The translations under genes were made by a program, and so were the position numbers. Shown here in pieces: positions 9,416-19,183 of a stretch of 64,000 bases of DNA. Source of the stretch: Anabaena sp. PCC 7108 (GTDB lineage: Bacteria; Cyanobacteriota; Cyanobacteriia; Cyanobacteriales; Nostocaceae); the NCBI RefSeq assembly GCF_000332135.1, contig NZ_KB235896.1, positions 2,305,403 through 2,369,402 on the forward strand, written 5' to 3'. Numbering within the stretch: the first letter of the stretch is position 1; each line of letters begins with the position of its first letter. The notes below the pieces were generated by a model that was given only the letters and a program-made list of their open reading frames with translations, made no database searches and was not told the DNA's origin.

Positions 9416-10231
9416 TTACTGCTTTCTATCTGCCAGCTTTATATTTGTAGCTAGACCAAGTAATTGCAGTAATTGAATTGTCATCCAAGTCATATCAATT
9501 TCCCACCATTCCAAGCCATGACGGGCTGAGTATTGAAAGGCGTGGTGGTTATTGTGCCAACCTTCACCGAATACTAGTAGAGCTACCCACCAACAATTAG
9601 TGGATTTATCACCAGATTCATGACTACGATAGCCAAATTTATGAGTAGCACTGTTAACCAACCAGGTACAATGGTAAACCCAGACAATACGAAAGAAAAT
9701 TCCCCAAACCACGAAAGACCAGCCACCTAAGAAAAATAGTGCTAAACCCAAGGCAATTTGTAAGAAAATGAAATTTTTCTGTAAAAACTGATAGACTGGG
9801 TCATCAATAATGTCTTTGGTAAAACGAGGAACTTCATCGTGAGCCGGAGCAAAATGAATCATCCAGTCCATATGGCTCCACCAGAAACCTTTATTGGAAT
9901 CATGGGGATCTTTTTCTGTATCCGAGTGCAAGTGATGGATACGGTGTGTACCTACCCACTCAATCGGTCCACCCTCACAGGAAAATGTCCCAAAAATAAC
10001 TAGGACATATTCTAACCACTTAGGTGTTTGAAAACTACGGTGGGTAACAAGACGATGATATCCAAGGGTAATGCCTAAACCACCAGTCACCCAGTAGAGA
10101 AATAATGCAATACCAACGGCGTTCCAGCTAAAGTTACTAGGAACCAAAACGAACAGAGCGCCGACGTGTAGTCCAACGAAAAATAGGGTGTTAACCCAGT
10201 TAACTTGAGGTTTAGAAGTAGCAATTGTCAT
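9416..10231 (-). CDS. desC: Delta-9 acyl-lipid desaturase DesC
   Basis: A 271-residue delta-9 desaturase that introduces the first double bond into stearoyl chains. The histidine motifs are GYHRLVTHRSF, GTHRIHHLHSD and WHNNHHAF. The ATG at 10231 (MTIATSKPQVNW) gives the normal DesC length; a start at 10321 would overlap the divergent gene and add 30 residues unlike the family. The 88 bases between this start and the plus-strand gene at 10320 must contain both promoters. Confidence 0.92.
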   Translation of the reverse strand: MTIATSKPQVNWVNTLFFVGLHVGALFVLVPSNFSWNAVGIALFLYWVTGGLGITLGYHRLVTHRSFQTPKWLEYVLVIFGTFSCEGGPIEWVGTHRIHHLHSDTEKDPHDSNKGFWWSHMDWMIHFAPAHDEVPRFTKDIIDDPVYQFLQKNFIFLQIALGLALFFLGGWSFVVWGIFFRIVWVYHCTWLVNSATHKFGYRSHESGDKSTNCWWVALLVFGEGWHNNHHAFQYSARHGLEWWEIDMTWMTIQLLQLLGLATNIKLADRKQ

Positions 10232-10319
10232 GCAGTATCCTGAATAGAAATTGTTCAGCCTAATCTGCGCGATCCTAAAATCCGCATATTTATATTTTAT
10301 TTTTTTGGATGAAGAAACC

Positions 10320-11549
10320 ATGAACAGCTCACAACAGCTGCGGCAAGCAGAACAGGCACTATTAGAGATTTTTTCTGGTATTGACGCTCAGGTCAAGCAT
10401 AATCTTAAACGAGTATTAGATGCCTTTCGTCATCACCGAGTAGGCGCACACCATTTTGCAGGCGTAAGTGGCTATGGACACGATGATTTAGGAAGAGAAA
10501 CCTTAGATAAAGTATTTGCCGAAGTGATGGCTGCCGAGGCTGCGGTGGTGCGAGTGCAGTTTGTTTCGGGAACTCATGCGATCGCCTGTGCGCTGTATGG
10601 TGTACTCCGTCCTGGGGATGAAATGTTAGCAGTAGTTGGTTCTCCCTACGATACGCTCGAAGAAGTAATTGGCTTGAGAGGACAAGGCCAAGGTTCTCTA
10701 ATTGATTTTGGCATAAATTATCGACAATTGGAGTTAAGTTCTCAAGGAACAGTAGACTGGCAAGCATTAAATACTAGCATTACTGATAATACCAAGTTAG
10801 TTTTAATCCAGCGTTCCTGCGGCTATTCTTGGCGGCCTAGTTTGTCAATTAGCGACATTGAGAAAATAGTCCACTTAGTCAAACAGCAAAATCCCCACAC
10901 CATTTGCTTTGTAGACAACTGCTACGGCGAATTTATAGAAACCCAAGAACCCACAGCCGTAGGTGCTGATTTAATGGCAGGATCATTGATTAAAAATCCT
11001 GGAGGTACAGTGGTGAGTGCCGGTGGTTATATCGCCGGACGGGCTGATCTAGTAGAAGCCTCCGCTTGTAGGCTTACAGCCCCTGGTATTGGTAGTGCTG
11101 GGGGTGCTACCTTTGACCAAAATCGCCTCTTATTTCAAGGGTTATTTTTAGCACCGCAGATGGTAGGTGAAGCCATAAAAGGAACTTACCTCACAGGTTA
11201 TGTATTTGACAAACTCGGATATCCGGTTAACCCTCCACCCTTAGCACCGAGGGGCGATGTTATCCAAGCGATTAAACTTGGTTCAGCTAAAAAACTGATT
11301 GCCTTTTGTAAAGCTATTCAACAAAATTCGCCTATAGGTTCTTATTTAGACCCCGTACCTGATGATATGCCGGGATATGAAAGCCAAGTAGTCATGGCTG
11401 GGGGTACGTTTATTGAAGGTAGTACCTTGGAATTATCAGCCGATGGACCTTTAAGAGAGCCTTATATTGTTTATTGTCAAGGTGGTACTCATTGGACTCA
11501 TGTATCTTTGGCGTTACAGGCGGCTATTGAGGCGGTGGGAGAGGCATAA
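10320..11549 (+). CDS. Methionine gamma-lyase-like PLP enzyme ('aluminium resistance protein' family)
   Basis: A 409-residue fold-type I PLP-dependent protein of the Met_gamma_lyase family (Pfam PF06838), widely annotated as aluminium resistance protein; its true substrate is not established. Landmarks are RVQFVSGTHAIACALYGVL, TICFVDNCYGEFIE with the cofactor aspartate, and AGSLIKNPGGTVVSAGGYI with the Schiff-base lysine. The ATG at 10320 is preceded by GGATGAAG. An upstream ATG at 10251 would extend into the desC promoter and is unlikely. It is divergent from desC, with no operon partner downstream. Confidence 0.85.
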   Translation: MNSSQQLRQAEQALLEIFSGIDAQVKHNLKRVLDAFRHHRVGAHHFAGVSGYGHDDLGRETLDKVFAEVMAAEAAVVRVQFVSGTHAIACALYGVLRPGDEMLAVVGSPYDTLEEVIGLRGQGQGSLIDFGINYRQLELSSQGTVDWQALNTSITDNTKLVLIQRSCGYSWRPSLSISDIEKIVHLVKQQNPHTICFVDNCYGEFIETQEPTAVGADLMAGSLIKNPGGTVVSAGGYIAGRADLVEASACRLTAPGIGSAGGATFDQNRLLFQGLFLAPQMVGEAIKGTYLTGYVFDKLGYPVNPPPLAPRGDVIQAIKLGSAKKLIAFCKAIQQNSPIGSYLDPVPDDMPGYESQVVMAGGTFIEGSTLELSADGPLREPYIVYCQGGTHWTHVSLALQAAIEAVGEA

Positions 11550-11692
11550 AACTCATATAGGGATTTTTTGGGGAATATTGTAACGTCGTTGTCATTGCTA
11601 AAATAACTTCATCAGCAGTGACACCCCAAAAAATAAACCATGACCAATTGTCTCCAGTTGAACCAATGACATTGATGATTAGTCTCAATGAT

Positions 11693-13075
11693 TTACGTGA
11701 TTCTATTACTTAGGAAATAACGCGGTTTACTAGTGACATATTCCATCATGTCGTTCTGCACTGTGAATCCGTTAGAGTTGTATTCAATTAGCGATCGCCA
11801 TTTTAGTTTATATATGCTTCCAAACAGCTGCTGAGAAGTAACAGGAGGCATGATGGCGTTAAGTAATTCTGGCATTAATATGGGTTTGCGGTGAATCGCT
11901 AAGGAATAGATCACGGTTTTCTCTAAATCTGATAAGCGTTGAAATTGTTGATCTAACAAATCGTAAATGTTGCTAAATACGGTTACACCTTGGTCTAAAA
12001 AAAGATCAATCTTACCAGAAAATAGAAAATCAATCTTGGTGGCAGCAATTTTGAGTATCAGCGGATTTCCGGCATAGTGATTATGTAAGGTTTGCCATTT
12101 TGCTTCAGTTTCGTTAATTCCTTCTGACTGTAAAATCTTGAGTCCGTCTTCAGGAAGCAGCCCCTTCAGAATCAGCGATTTTATCGAATTGGCTTTTTTC
12201 TCTAGTAAAATAAATGCGATTGGTGGTTCTCGACTGGTGATAATTAAACAACTTTTGTGGGTAGACTCCCCAATTCTGCGAATCAGTTGTCCATAGCCTT
12301 CAAACCCTTCCCGATATGATCCCCCTCGTTCTCCCCATTGCAAAATAGATTCTAGATTATCCAGAACCAGCAAACAACGAGTTTGATGGAGATAGTGCAT
12401 TAACTTTGATATTAATTGATCTGGAGGTTTTGGTAAATCAACGGCTTTCTGGTCAGAGAGGATGTGAATTAGCTCAGTTAAGGTTTCTTCTACAGTTGGA
12501 GCATGACGAAGCGAGCGCCAAATGACATACTTAAATTCTGATGATGACGAGTCTTTGCTGTTGGTAAAGCCTTGCATTAACTTGGCTATGAGACTAGTTT
12601 TACCCATACCACCCATACCTAAGACCATGATTAATTGACAGCGATTAACCTGAATCCACTGGTTCAATGTTGCCAGTTCTGCGGTGCGTCCATAGAAAAC
12701 GGAGACATTGGGGGCTAAACTATAATCCCCATAGGGCTGAATTTGAGGCTGTAGAGGTTGGATAGGGAATTGTGTTGAGTGTGTTTCTGGTTTGACTAAT
12801 GGGACGGAAGGAGGTGATTGATAATCATCAGCCTCTAGCACTAGATTAAATGCTTTGAAGCATTGAACTAGAGACTTTTTATCAACTCTGACGTTGCATT
12901 GAAAAATTTTGCATAGGGTATGAGAGTCTAATTCAGTCTGAATACTGAGATTATCAAGGGTAAATCGCTTGCCGTTATTTTCAGCATATTCCTTTGTTTT
13001 TATGGCGTTTTTAAGTTTATCTAAACCTTGATGCGTGAGGATTGACCCACGTTTACGTTTTCTTAGTAAGTCCAT
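11693..13075 (-). CDS. HTH-NB-ARC STAND NTPase, apparently lacking its C-terminal sensor repeats
   Basis: A 460-residue signal-transduction ATPase. Residues 1-90 form a small helical domain (LRKRKRGSILTHQGLDKLKN, then DKKSLVQCFKAFNLVLEADD) that fronts many cyanobacterial NB-ARC/WD40 proteins and resembles a DNA-binding HTH. The P-loop GMGGMGKTSL is near residue 155, a Walker B-like LLVLDNLESIL near 235, and ITSREPP follows. It stops shortly after MMEYVT, where relatives continue into a long linker and WD40 or TPR repeats; the last dozen residues look unrelated. It is therefore either a natural short form or a truncated gene. It lies opposite the patatin cassette, 418 bases away. No function beyond the STAND class is assigned. 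Confidence 0.75.
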   Translation of the reverse strand: MDLLRKRKRGSILTHQGLDKLKNAIKTKEYAENNGKRFTLDNLSIQTELDSHTLCKIFQCNVRVDKKSLVQCFKAFNLVLEADDYQSPPSVPLVKPETHSTQFPIQPLQPQIQPYGDYSLAPNVSVFYGRTAELATLNQWIQVNRCQLIMVLGMGGMGKTSLIAKLMQGFTNSKDSSSSEFKYVIWRSLRHAPTVEETLTELIHILSDQKAVDLPKPPDQLISKLMHYLHQTRCLLVLDNLESILQWGERGGSYREGFEGYGQLIRRIGESTHKSCLIITSREPPIAFILLEKKANSIKSLILKGLLPEDGLKILQSEGINETEAKWQTLHNHYAGNPLILKIAATKIDFLFSGKIDLFLDQGVTVFSNIYDLLDQQFQRLSDLEKTVIYSLAIHRKPILMPELLNAIMPPVTSQQLFGSIYKLKWRSLIEYNSNGFTVQNDMMEYVTSKPRYFLSNRIT

Positions 13076-13079
13076 AAGT

Positions 13080-13105
13080 ATAAAATATAAAATATAAAAT
13101 ATAAA
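13080..13105. repeat. Short tandem heptamer repeat (ATAAAAT)
   Basis: Three to four copies of the heptamer TAAAATA directly upstream of the STAND NTPase start. Slippage in this tract could alter promoter or leader spacing of that gene. The rest of 13106-13492 contains a HIP1-type site and no ORF; it must hold the promoter of the patatin gene. Confidence 0.6.
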
Positions 13106-13492
13106 TTTTTTTAAGCAAGGCCAAATAGGGCAAGAGGATTAGCTCTAACCGCTGGAAAAATGACCGAATTTTAGGAAAACCGGGATTAATCTGACAAGAG
13201 TATAAAGATACAGCTAAGAGATTGAACAGAGTATAACGCTTGCTTGATGTGTTTATTAATACAGCATTTTACAAAAAAGGGAAGTTTTAACAATTTGAAA
13301 TAATTCTGCGGTCTAATTTGCTTACAGTCTCAACGCTTGAAAGGGTTGTGGTAGAGAAGTGAGAGCGATCGTTTGTCGGGATTCTTAAGTTCCGTTGCTT
13401 AAGTTGGCAAACTTCCATTGCTGTATATACGTCGAGAGGTATAGAATCAGCCGATTAAACTTAATTTTAATGCTATTTAGTAGGCAACTTTT

Positions 13493-15070
13493 ATGTCACA
13501 AAAACTAGCGATCGCAATCAGTGGTGCTGTTTCTTTAGGTAGCTATGAAGCAGGTGTAATGTATGAAGTATTAGAGGCGATCGCTCAATATAATGAAAAA
13601 CGGGAAAAAGACGACCCAAATCGAATTGAAATTGATGTGATTACGGGTGCGTCAGCAGGTGGAATGACAGCAGGTATTCTTGCTCAAAAGCTACTCTGTG
13701 ATGGAGATAGTCTGCGTAAACCTTATGAGAACCCCTTGTATAAAGCGTGGATTGAAGATGTTGACATTGAGGAACTTCTTGAAGTCCCCAAAGAAATTGA
13801 GGAACTTCTTGAAGTCCCCAAAGAAAATTATAAAAATTCCCTACTGTCATCAAAGGTAGTAGCAGACATTGGAAAAAAATATTTATTAGATAATCCACCA
13901 AGCCCAAACAAGCTTCATCCTTCTACTGCTCAAGAAATTTTTGTGGGAATTGCAATGTCTAACCTAAATGGTTGGGATTACACCGTCAACCCACGTAATC
14001 AAGAAGGTGATGGTAAGTTTATATACACACGCTATAAAGATGGCTTTGTTTGCCGATTACAACATAATTCAGATGATTCTATCACCTTGGCTGAAATGTC
14101 TCTTGAACATACAAAAAATGACGCTGAATGGACGGATATAGATAAGACTAATTGGGAAATGTTACGCGAATGTAGTTTATCGTCTGGAGTATTTCCCCTT
14201 GCATTTGAAGTCAAGGAAATTAGAAGGGTTCCAGGCAAAGGTGAATTTGAAAACCGGGAAAATAAAGATTATTATTATACAGATGGAGGTGTTTTTGAGA
14301 ATGAACCATTAGGAATAGCTAAAAAGCTGGCAGAATGGGTTGACAATAAAGCCATCAAAGAGAACCCTCAAAACGAACCAAATAAACGCTTTTATTTATA
14401 TGTTGCACCAGGGAATAAAACCTCTACTGCAAATGTTGATTTTGGAAAAAATGGGATTGATCTTTGGACAACTCTAAATGCTTTGCTTGCGGCTGTCTTT
14501 AATCAAGCCCGCTTTCAAGATTGGATTATCAAAGATTTGGATGATACGAGTCCTATTTTCCAGATTACGACGAAAGATGAAAATTTAATTGGAGAGCTAT
14601 TTTCTGCTTTTGCTGGTTTCTTAGATATCCGTTTCCGTTTCTATGATTACAATATTGGTAGAGAATCAGCAAGAAAAGGGCTAGAGAAATTTTCAGAGAA
14701 AACTTCTAATCCCAATTTAGCTTACTGGACAGAGGCTAATGTAGAAGATAAAGATCAAAAACTTTTGTGGGAGTTTATTGATACAGAAGGTATAAAGCAG
14801 TCAATTGATCAGCATGACTACAGAGAATATGCTAAGAAGAATTCTATAGATCAACTTTTAGATATAGTTGATATAAAGAAACGAAATAAAATACTAGAGG
14901 CACTTCTAGCAAGATTCAGACAATTAATTAAGTTTGTTAGTGAAAAAATAGATGGAGAAGAAGAAAAAAAGAGGCCTTTTTTGGGTCTAGATCCAAGAGA
15001 TATCTTCGTAAAGATTGCAGTTGATCTAATAGTAAAACCCGTGCTTCAACGCAAGCTTTTTCCAAAATAA
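13493..15070 (+). CDS. Patatin-like phospholipase
   Basis: A 525-residue protein with a patatin domain: the glycine-rich oxyanion segment SGAVSLGSYEAG (residues 10-21), nucleophile motif GASAGG (Ser54) and catalytic Asp264 in TDGGVFENEP. The Ser-Asp dyad is intact, so it should be a lipid acyl hydrolase. No signal peptide or membrane helix is visible, suggesting a cytoplasmic enzyme that acts on membranes when activated. The C-terminal about 200 residues (FLDIRFRFYDYNIGRESARKG onwards) form an additional helical region seen in long bacterial patatins. It heads a run of four plus-strand genes (gap 177 bases). An in-frame 30-base tandem duplication lies at 13766-13825. Patatins serve as effectors in CBASS and other antiphage systems; that role here is inference. 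Confidence 0.85.
   Translation: MSQKLAIAISGAVSLGSYEAGVMYEVLEAIAQYNEKREKDDPNRIEIDVITGASAGGMTAGILAQKLLCDGDSLRKPYENPLYKAWIEDVDIEELLEVPKEIEELLEVPKENYKNSLLSSKVVADIGKKYLLDNPPSPNKLHPSTAQEIFVGIAMSNLNGWDYTVNPRNQEGDGKFIYTRYKDGFVCRLQHNSDDSITLAEMSLEHTKNDAEWTDIDKTNWEMLRECSLSSGVFPLAFEVKEIRRVPGKGEFENRENKDYYYTDGGVFENEPLGIAKKLAEWVDNKAIKENPQNEPNKRFYLYVAPGNKTSTANVDFGKNGIDLWTTLNALLAAVFNQARFQDWIIKDLDDTSPIFQITTKDENLIGELFSAFAGFLDIRFRFYDYNIGRESARKGLEKFSEKTSNPNLAYWTEANVEDKDQKLLWEFIDTEGIKQSIDQHDYREYAKKNSIDQLLDIVDIKKRNKILEALLARFRQLIKFVSEKIDGEEEKKRPFLGLDPRDIFVKIAVDLIVKPVLQRKLFPK
13766..13825 (+). repeat. Perfect 30-base in-frame tandem duplication
   Basis: Two identical head-to-tail 30-base copies (13766-13795 and 13796-13825), each encoding IEELLEVPKE within the patatin gene. 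Sequence identity at every third position shows the duplication is recent. The insertion lies after the nucleophile elbow in a surface-type acidic helix. Confidence 0.95.
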
Positions 15071-15246
15071 TAAAAGCCCTTGATACTAATGAGTTCGCGG
15101 TTCTTATATGCTACACCAATGGTAAGGATTCAGGTCTAAATTTGAGGGATTAAATTTGGGGTCTGCATATTAGGATTAACCATAGATTGAATAGCTTTGT
15201 CAAAAAAGTCAATCACAGAAATAGAAAATTAAGGCGGTTGCAATAA

Positions 15247-17169
15247 ATGACTGACGATATTATTGAGAAATCCGACGAGCCAAAAAATCCACCTAACCTT
15301 AGTATCTTGATTTCTTGTTATAAAAGCGCTTTGGATAAACTTGTAGAAAATAAGCATACTGATTGTAGAAATAAGGTTTTAGCTGTTCTTGTCGCTCGTG
15401 ATGCAATTCATGTAGCCTTGAATGGCGAATCTCCTATTTATCCTGAATCAGAACATATTAATAACCTAATTGACTTAGATAAGGAATTAAAAGAACACGC
15501 TTGTACCAAGTACATTGGTAGCGAGTTACCAGAATGGAGAAAGAGTGTGAATCCACAGTCAGAGCGATGGTGGTGGTATCTTAAATACCCCTCACCAAAG
15601 CGGCTTGACGAAGCGGTGAAATTATATTCTGACTCGCTGAGGGAATATGAAAAAGAAAATGACCCCTGGCATAAGGACTTGTGGGACTGGTTAACAATGG
15701 GAAACCTTAATCATGAAACGGAGGCAGAACGAGCGATAAATGTACTTCTAGCCCGTGAAGCAGTTGAGGAAGCGTTAAAGAATGAATCACCTTCTGATGA
15801 TCTGATAAGAACTATTATCGAGTTAGATATTATCCTGAAAAAGCACGGTAAAGAGATTGCCCGACGTAATCAATTGGCTAGATGGAAAAATAGCTTTAAA
15901 CACTTTTCAGATCAATGGTGGTGGAATCTCAAACCGACTGCTATTGGCTCACCAGATGAACCACAGTCTGGATTAGACGTACTTTTAAATGCCCTCGCCA
16001 TAGCGTTCTTGGTAGCTGCCACTAGCTTTACCATTAGTTCTGCCAAGGCTTTCAAAGACAGTAAAGATTTTGGTGTGGACGGTTTGATTATTACTGGACT
16101 ACAGGCTGCACTCTTGGGTGTGGCTGCTAAAGGCACTTTGACCACAGAGGGACGAAAAACTATTGAAAAATTCCTCATTACTATTGATGCGCCTCCGAAA
16201 CAGCAAGCATTAATAGTTTGTTCTTGTTCTGGTTTATTGCTGTTGATAACTGCGGGTATCAAAGTCTCTTTTTTACCTTGGTCTGCCCATAGTTTGTACA
16301 AAACAAATTTAGATAATGAACAGAGTAGAAAAATAGAAAATGTGGAAAATAATTACCAAAAAGCTATAAATTTAAATGACAATCCTAAATTTCGCTCAGT
16401 AGTCTATATAAAGTTAGGAGAACTTAACGAAAATCAATTTAATCTCAACAAAGCCCTAAAGAATTACCAAAATGTTTTAGAGATTAATCGCCGTAATCCG
16501 GCTGCCTATAACGGTATTGCAAGGGTCATCCTTTTACAGGAATTGGAAAAACAAAACTGGCAGATTAAAAAAGTTGAAAAAAAGGTACTTATTAAAGTTG
16601 AACAAAACTTGCAATATGCCCTTCAAAATCTAAATAATAATGGTGAAAAAGAGAATAATAATACGGATGAATATAAAAAAATAACGGATGAAGATGAAAA
16701 AATATACGAAAAATCTTTGACTTTTGTTCAATCTAAAATTCTTATTAATCAGGGTATTCTATTTTTAGTAAAAGGAAATAATAAAAAAGCAGGAAAAAAT
16801 TTCGATAGCGCAAAACAAAAAGCAGAACAAGAAATAAAAAATAAAAAGAAAAAGCTAGAATCAAAGATAATAAAGCTAGGATCAAAGATAACCGATAACG
16901 AATGTGAAGGACAATCAATATCAAATAATCAAACTTTCATTATCAAATGGTTGAGCCAATTTAACCGAGAAAAAAAATTATGCAAGCAATGGAAAGAAGA
17001 AATTAAAAAAATAGAAGATGATAATAAACCTCTAAAGACAAACATTGATAACATGGCTAAGTATTATGAAGCTATTATTAAAAGACAACTAAAAGATATC
17101 AATGACAATGATGGATTAACAGTTTATGATGAAATTATTGGAAAAAATTTAACTAGCACTGAAGAATAG
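15247..17169 (+). CDS. Membrane protein with duplicated Trp-triplet domain and TPR region
   Basis: A 640-residue protein I cannot name. Residues 15-120 and 155-230 are two copies of one helical module: V-L-L/V-A-R-E/D-A-(V/I) followed by a stretch ending in (E/D)QWWWNLK, with Trp triplets at 108-110 and 224-226. Similar modules front several cyanobacterial signalling or TPR proteins. Three hydrophobic segments follow (about 243-265, 278-297, 320-340). A TPR-like region comes next (YIKLGELNENQFNLNKALKN, about residues 380-430), and then a very Lys/Glu/Asn-rich coiled-coil tail. The Lys-rich tail makes the DNA markedly AT-rich. It lies between the patatin gene and the FHA-RDD gene, 101 bases upstream of the latter, and probably belongs to one operon as its membrane scaffold (inference). 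Confidence 0.7.
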   Translation: MTDDIIEKSDEPKNPPNLSILISCYKSALDKLVENKHTDCRNKVLAVLVARDAIHVALNGESPIYPESEHINNLIDLDKELKEHACTKYIGSELPEWRKSVNPQSERWWWYLKYPSPKRLDEAVKLYSDSLREYEKENDPWHKDLWDWLTMGNLNHETEAERAINVLLAREAVEEALKNESPSDDLIRTIIELDIILKKHGKEIARRNQLARWKNSFKHFSDQWWWNLKPTAIGSPDEPQSGLDVLLNALAIAFLVAATSFTISSAKAFKDSKDFGVDGLIITGLQAALLGVAAKGTLTTEGRKTIEKFLITIDAPPKQQALIVCSCSGLLLLITAGIKVSFLPWSAHSLYKTNLDNEQSRKIENVENNYQKAINLNDNPKFRSVVYIKLGELNENQFNLNKALKNYQNVLEINRRNPAAYNGIARVILLQELEKQNWQIKKVEKKVLIKVEQNLQYALQNLNNNGEKENNNTDEYKKITDEDEKIYEKSLTFVQSKILINQGILFLVKGNNKKAGKNFDSAKQKAEQEIKNKKKKLESKIIKLGSKITDNECEGQSISNNQTFIIKWLSQFNREKKLCKQWKEEIKKIEDDNKPLKTNIDNMAKYYEAIIKRQLKDINDNDGLTVYDEIIGKNLTSTEE

Positions 17170-17269
17170 GTTAAATTAATTGCTATTGGAAGTCTAGTCT
17201 TGAGTCTTTTTCTTTACCAGCATATTAAGGCAAGATAATACTAAATTTAAACTGTAAATATCTAAAATT

Positions 17270-19183
17270 ATGTCAGACAAACAAGAAATAGAAATAACAT
17301 TCCGGTGGACTGAAGAACGACAAAAACTACGTAAAACTTTTCAATTTAAGCCAAACAAAGACAAAAATAATTCCTTCAAAATTGGACGTAAGCCTAATTA
17401 TGAGTGTGATTTGTGTCTTGAAGATCCCTCTTTAGAATGGGTTCATGCAGAAATTTTCTGGAAGGATAAAAATGAAAATCAGGAACAGGGTTTTTATCTA
17501 AAATCTAATATTTCTGGTGATAATTGTCTTAAGGTTGATAATTATATTGAGGTTATTGGTCAGATTGTACAAAATGATGAAAAGCCAGAAGATAAAGAAG
17601 TAAAACGAAGTCCATTAATTTTTCTGAAAACACTAGCATTGAAGATTGAAAACCTTTTGTCTCAGTTAGATAAATTATTGAAATATAAGTATAAAACATA
17701 CCCATTCGCAGAAACACTAGCATTGAAGATTAAAGACCTTTTTTCTCAGTTGTTATATAAATTATTGGAATATTATAAAACATACTCAGAAAAGAGTAAA
17801 AAAGAAAAACTTGAAGAAGTAAAACTTGAAGTAGATAATCGCATAAGAATAGGAAAGACATTGTTGAAAGTAGTTTCAATCTCTTTATGCGAAGAAACTA
17901 ACCCTAATTCTCCTAAAGAGAATTTATGGAAGTATTTGAATTTTGGCGTTGCTGATTTCGAGTATGATTTATATTTGTTGGCGATCACTAAACTATTACA
18001 TGACCAATACTTCAGATTATTAGATTTTTATTTTCATACCTTGATTCAGCAACGCCTGAATTTTATTAAAAGTAAGCATTTATGGAAGCATTTATGGAAT
18101 TTTATTAAAAGTAAACTTTTATGGAAGCGTTTTTTGGCATCATGTATTGATTTTGTTGTCTTGATTATGTTTCCTGTTATACAATTAAAAGTTGTTATTT
18201 CCATTAATTGGCTAAATAATTTTGCTAGTCAATTATTTTCCGACAACGAAGTTATTTTGATGTTGCTATTTTTGTGGCCGTTAATTGTATATCCTACTTT
18301 CTTTGAGTTTAAATTTCATAACACAGCAAAAGAAGAAAATTACAAAGATAAATCTATAAAATTGACAATACGTCCTTTTTCTCGTCGGGCAAGTTTTGGC
18401 AAACGTCTCTTGGGAATTTATGTAACTGACTTAAACAATGAGTCCATCTCCATTTTTAGTTCAATTGCGAGATGTTTTTTCCAACCTTTATTTATTTTTG
18501 GATACCTTTTTCTAATTGATACTATTCAGAATTTTTTGTTACCTAGACTTGGATTTATGCCCATTTCTATTAATGGATTATTGATATTTTGTTTGAGTAT
18601 CATCCTAATTATTATTAATTTTATTATGCTTGTTTTGACAAAAAATGATCAATCTTTGCGCGACTGGATAACTAAGACAAAAATTGTAGAAAGAAAAGAA
18701 GTTCCATTATGGAATATAGTTGTTAAAATTAAAGGTTTTTTGTTTAAGAGATGGCTTCCTATATTTCTATTTTCAATAGTTCTATTTCTAATAGTTGTCT
18801 CTCCTTCAAAATTTTCAGATTACTATCATCACAAAGGAAATGAACACTTATCTCAAGCAAAAAATTACTACAAAGAGAAAAAATATAGCAATGCCAAAAA
18901 AGAATATGATAAAGTTATAACCTACTATAAAATAGCAGAAAACCTCGATAATAAGAGAAATTATACTGCCTATGCTCAATACGAGAAGGGATTAGTTAAT
19001 TCTAAATTAGGTAATTCTAAATTAGGAAATAATCAAAAGGCGATCGAAGATTTTAAAGAGGCGATCAAAGATTTTGAGGAAGCCAAAATAATTTTTGAAA
19101 ACAATAAAGATAAATCTAGCGCAGAAAACGCACGTAAACAAATCAATCAGCTTCAGTCCAAAGTTAAGGAAAATACCAAATGA
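17270..19183 (+). CDS. FHA-RDD-TPR membrane protein
   Basis: A 637-residue protein. Residues about 5-100 look like an FHA domain (FKIGRKPNYECDLCLEDPS, then VHAEIFWKD), but where FHA domains have Ser-Arg-x-His this one has Glu-Trp-Val-His, so phosphothreonine binding is doubtful. Residues about 285-490 contain an RDD-family membrane domain (RFLASCIDFVVLIMF; ASFGKRLLGIYVTDLNNES; NDQSLRDWITKTKIVE). A further membrane helix at about 500-518 precedes a TPR-like C-terminus with YYKEKKYSNAKKEYDK and AIEDFKEAIKDFEEAK. Several short internal duplications occur (ALKI-LLSQL segments at about 123-170; FIKSK-LWK at about 260-285; NSKLG twice near 580). The 3' end overlaps the next gene by four bases, so the two are translationally coupled. 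Confidence 0.7.
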   Translation: MSDKQEIEITFRWTEERQKLRKTFQFKPNKDKNNSFKIGRKPNYECDLCLEDPSLEWVHAEIFWKDKNENQEQGFYLKSNISGDNCLKVDNYIEVIGQIVQNDEKPEDKEVKRSPLIFLKTLALKIENLLSQLDKLLKYKYKTYPFAETLALKIKDLFSQLLYKLLEYYKTYSEKSKKEKLEEVKLEVDNRIRIGKTLLKVVSISLCEETNPNSPKENLWKYLNFGVADFEYDLYLLAITKLLHDQYFRLLDFYFHTLIQQRLNFIKSKHLWKHLWNFIKSKLLWKRFLASCIDFVVLIMFPVIQLKVVISINWLNNFASQLFSDNEVILMLLFLWPLIVYPTFFEFKFHNTAKEENYKDKSIKLTIRPFSRRASFGKRLLGIYVTDLNNESISIFSSIARCFFQPLFIFGYLFLIDTIQNFLLPRLGFMPISINGLLIFCLSIILIIINFIMLVLTKNDQSLRDWITKTKIVERKEVPLWNIVVKIKGFLFKRWLPIFLFSIVLFLIVVSPSKFSDYYHHKGNEHLSQAKNYYKEKKYSNAKKEYDKVITYYKIAENLDNKRNYTAYAQYEKGLVNSKLGNSKLGNNQKAIEDFKEAIKDFEEAKIIFENNKDKSSAENARKQINQLQSKVKENTK

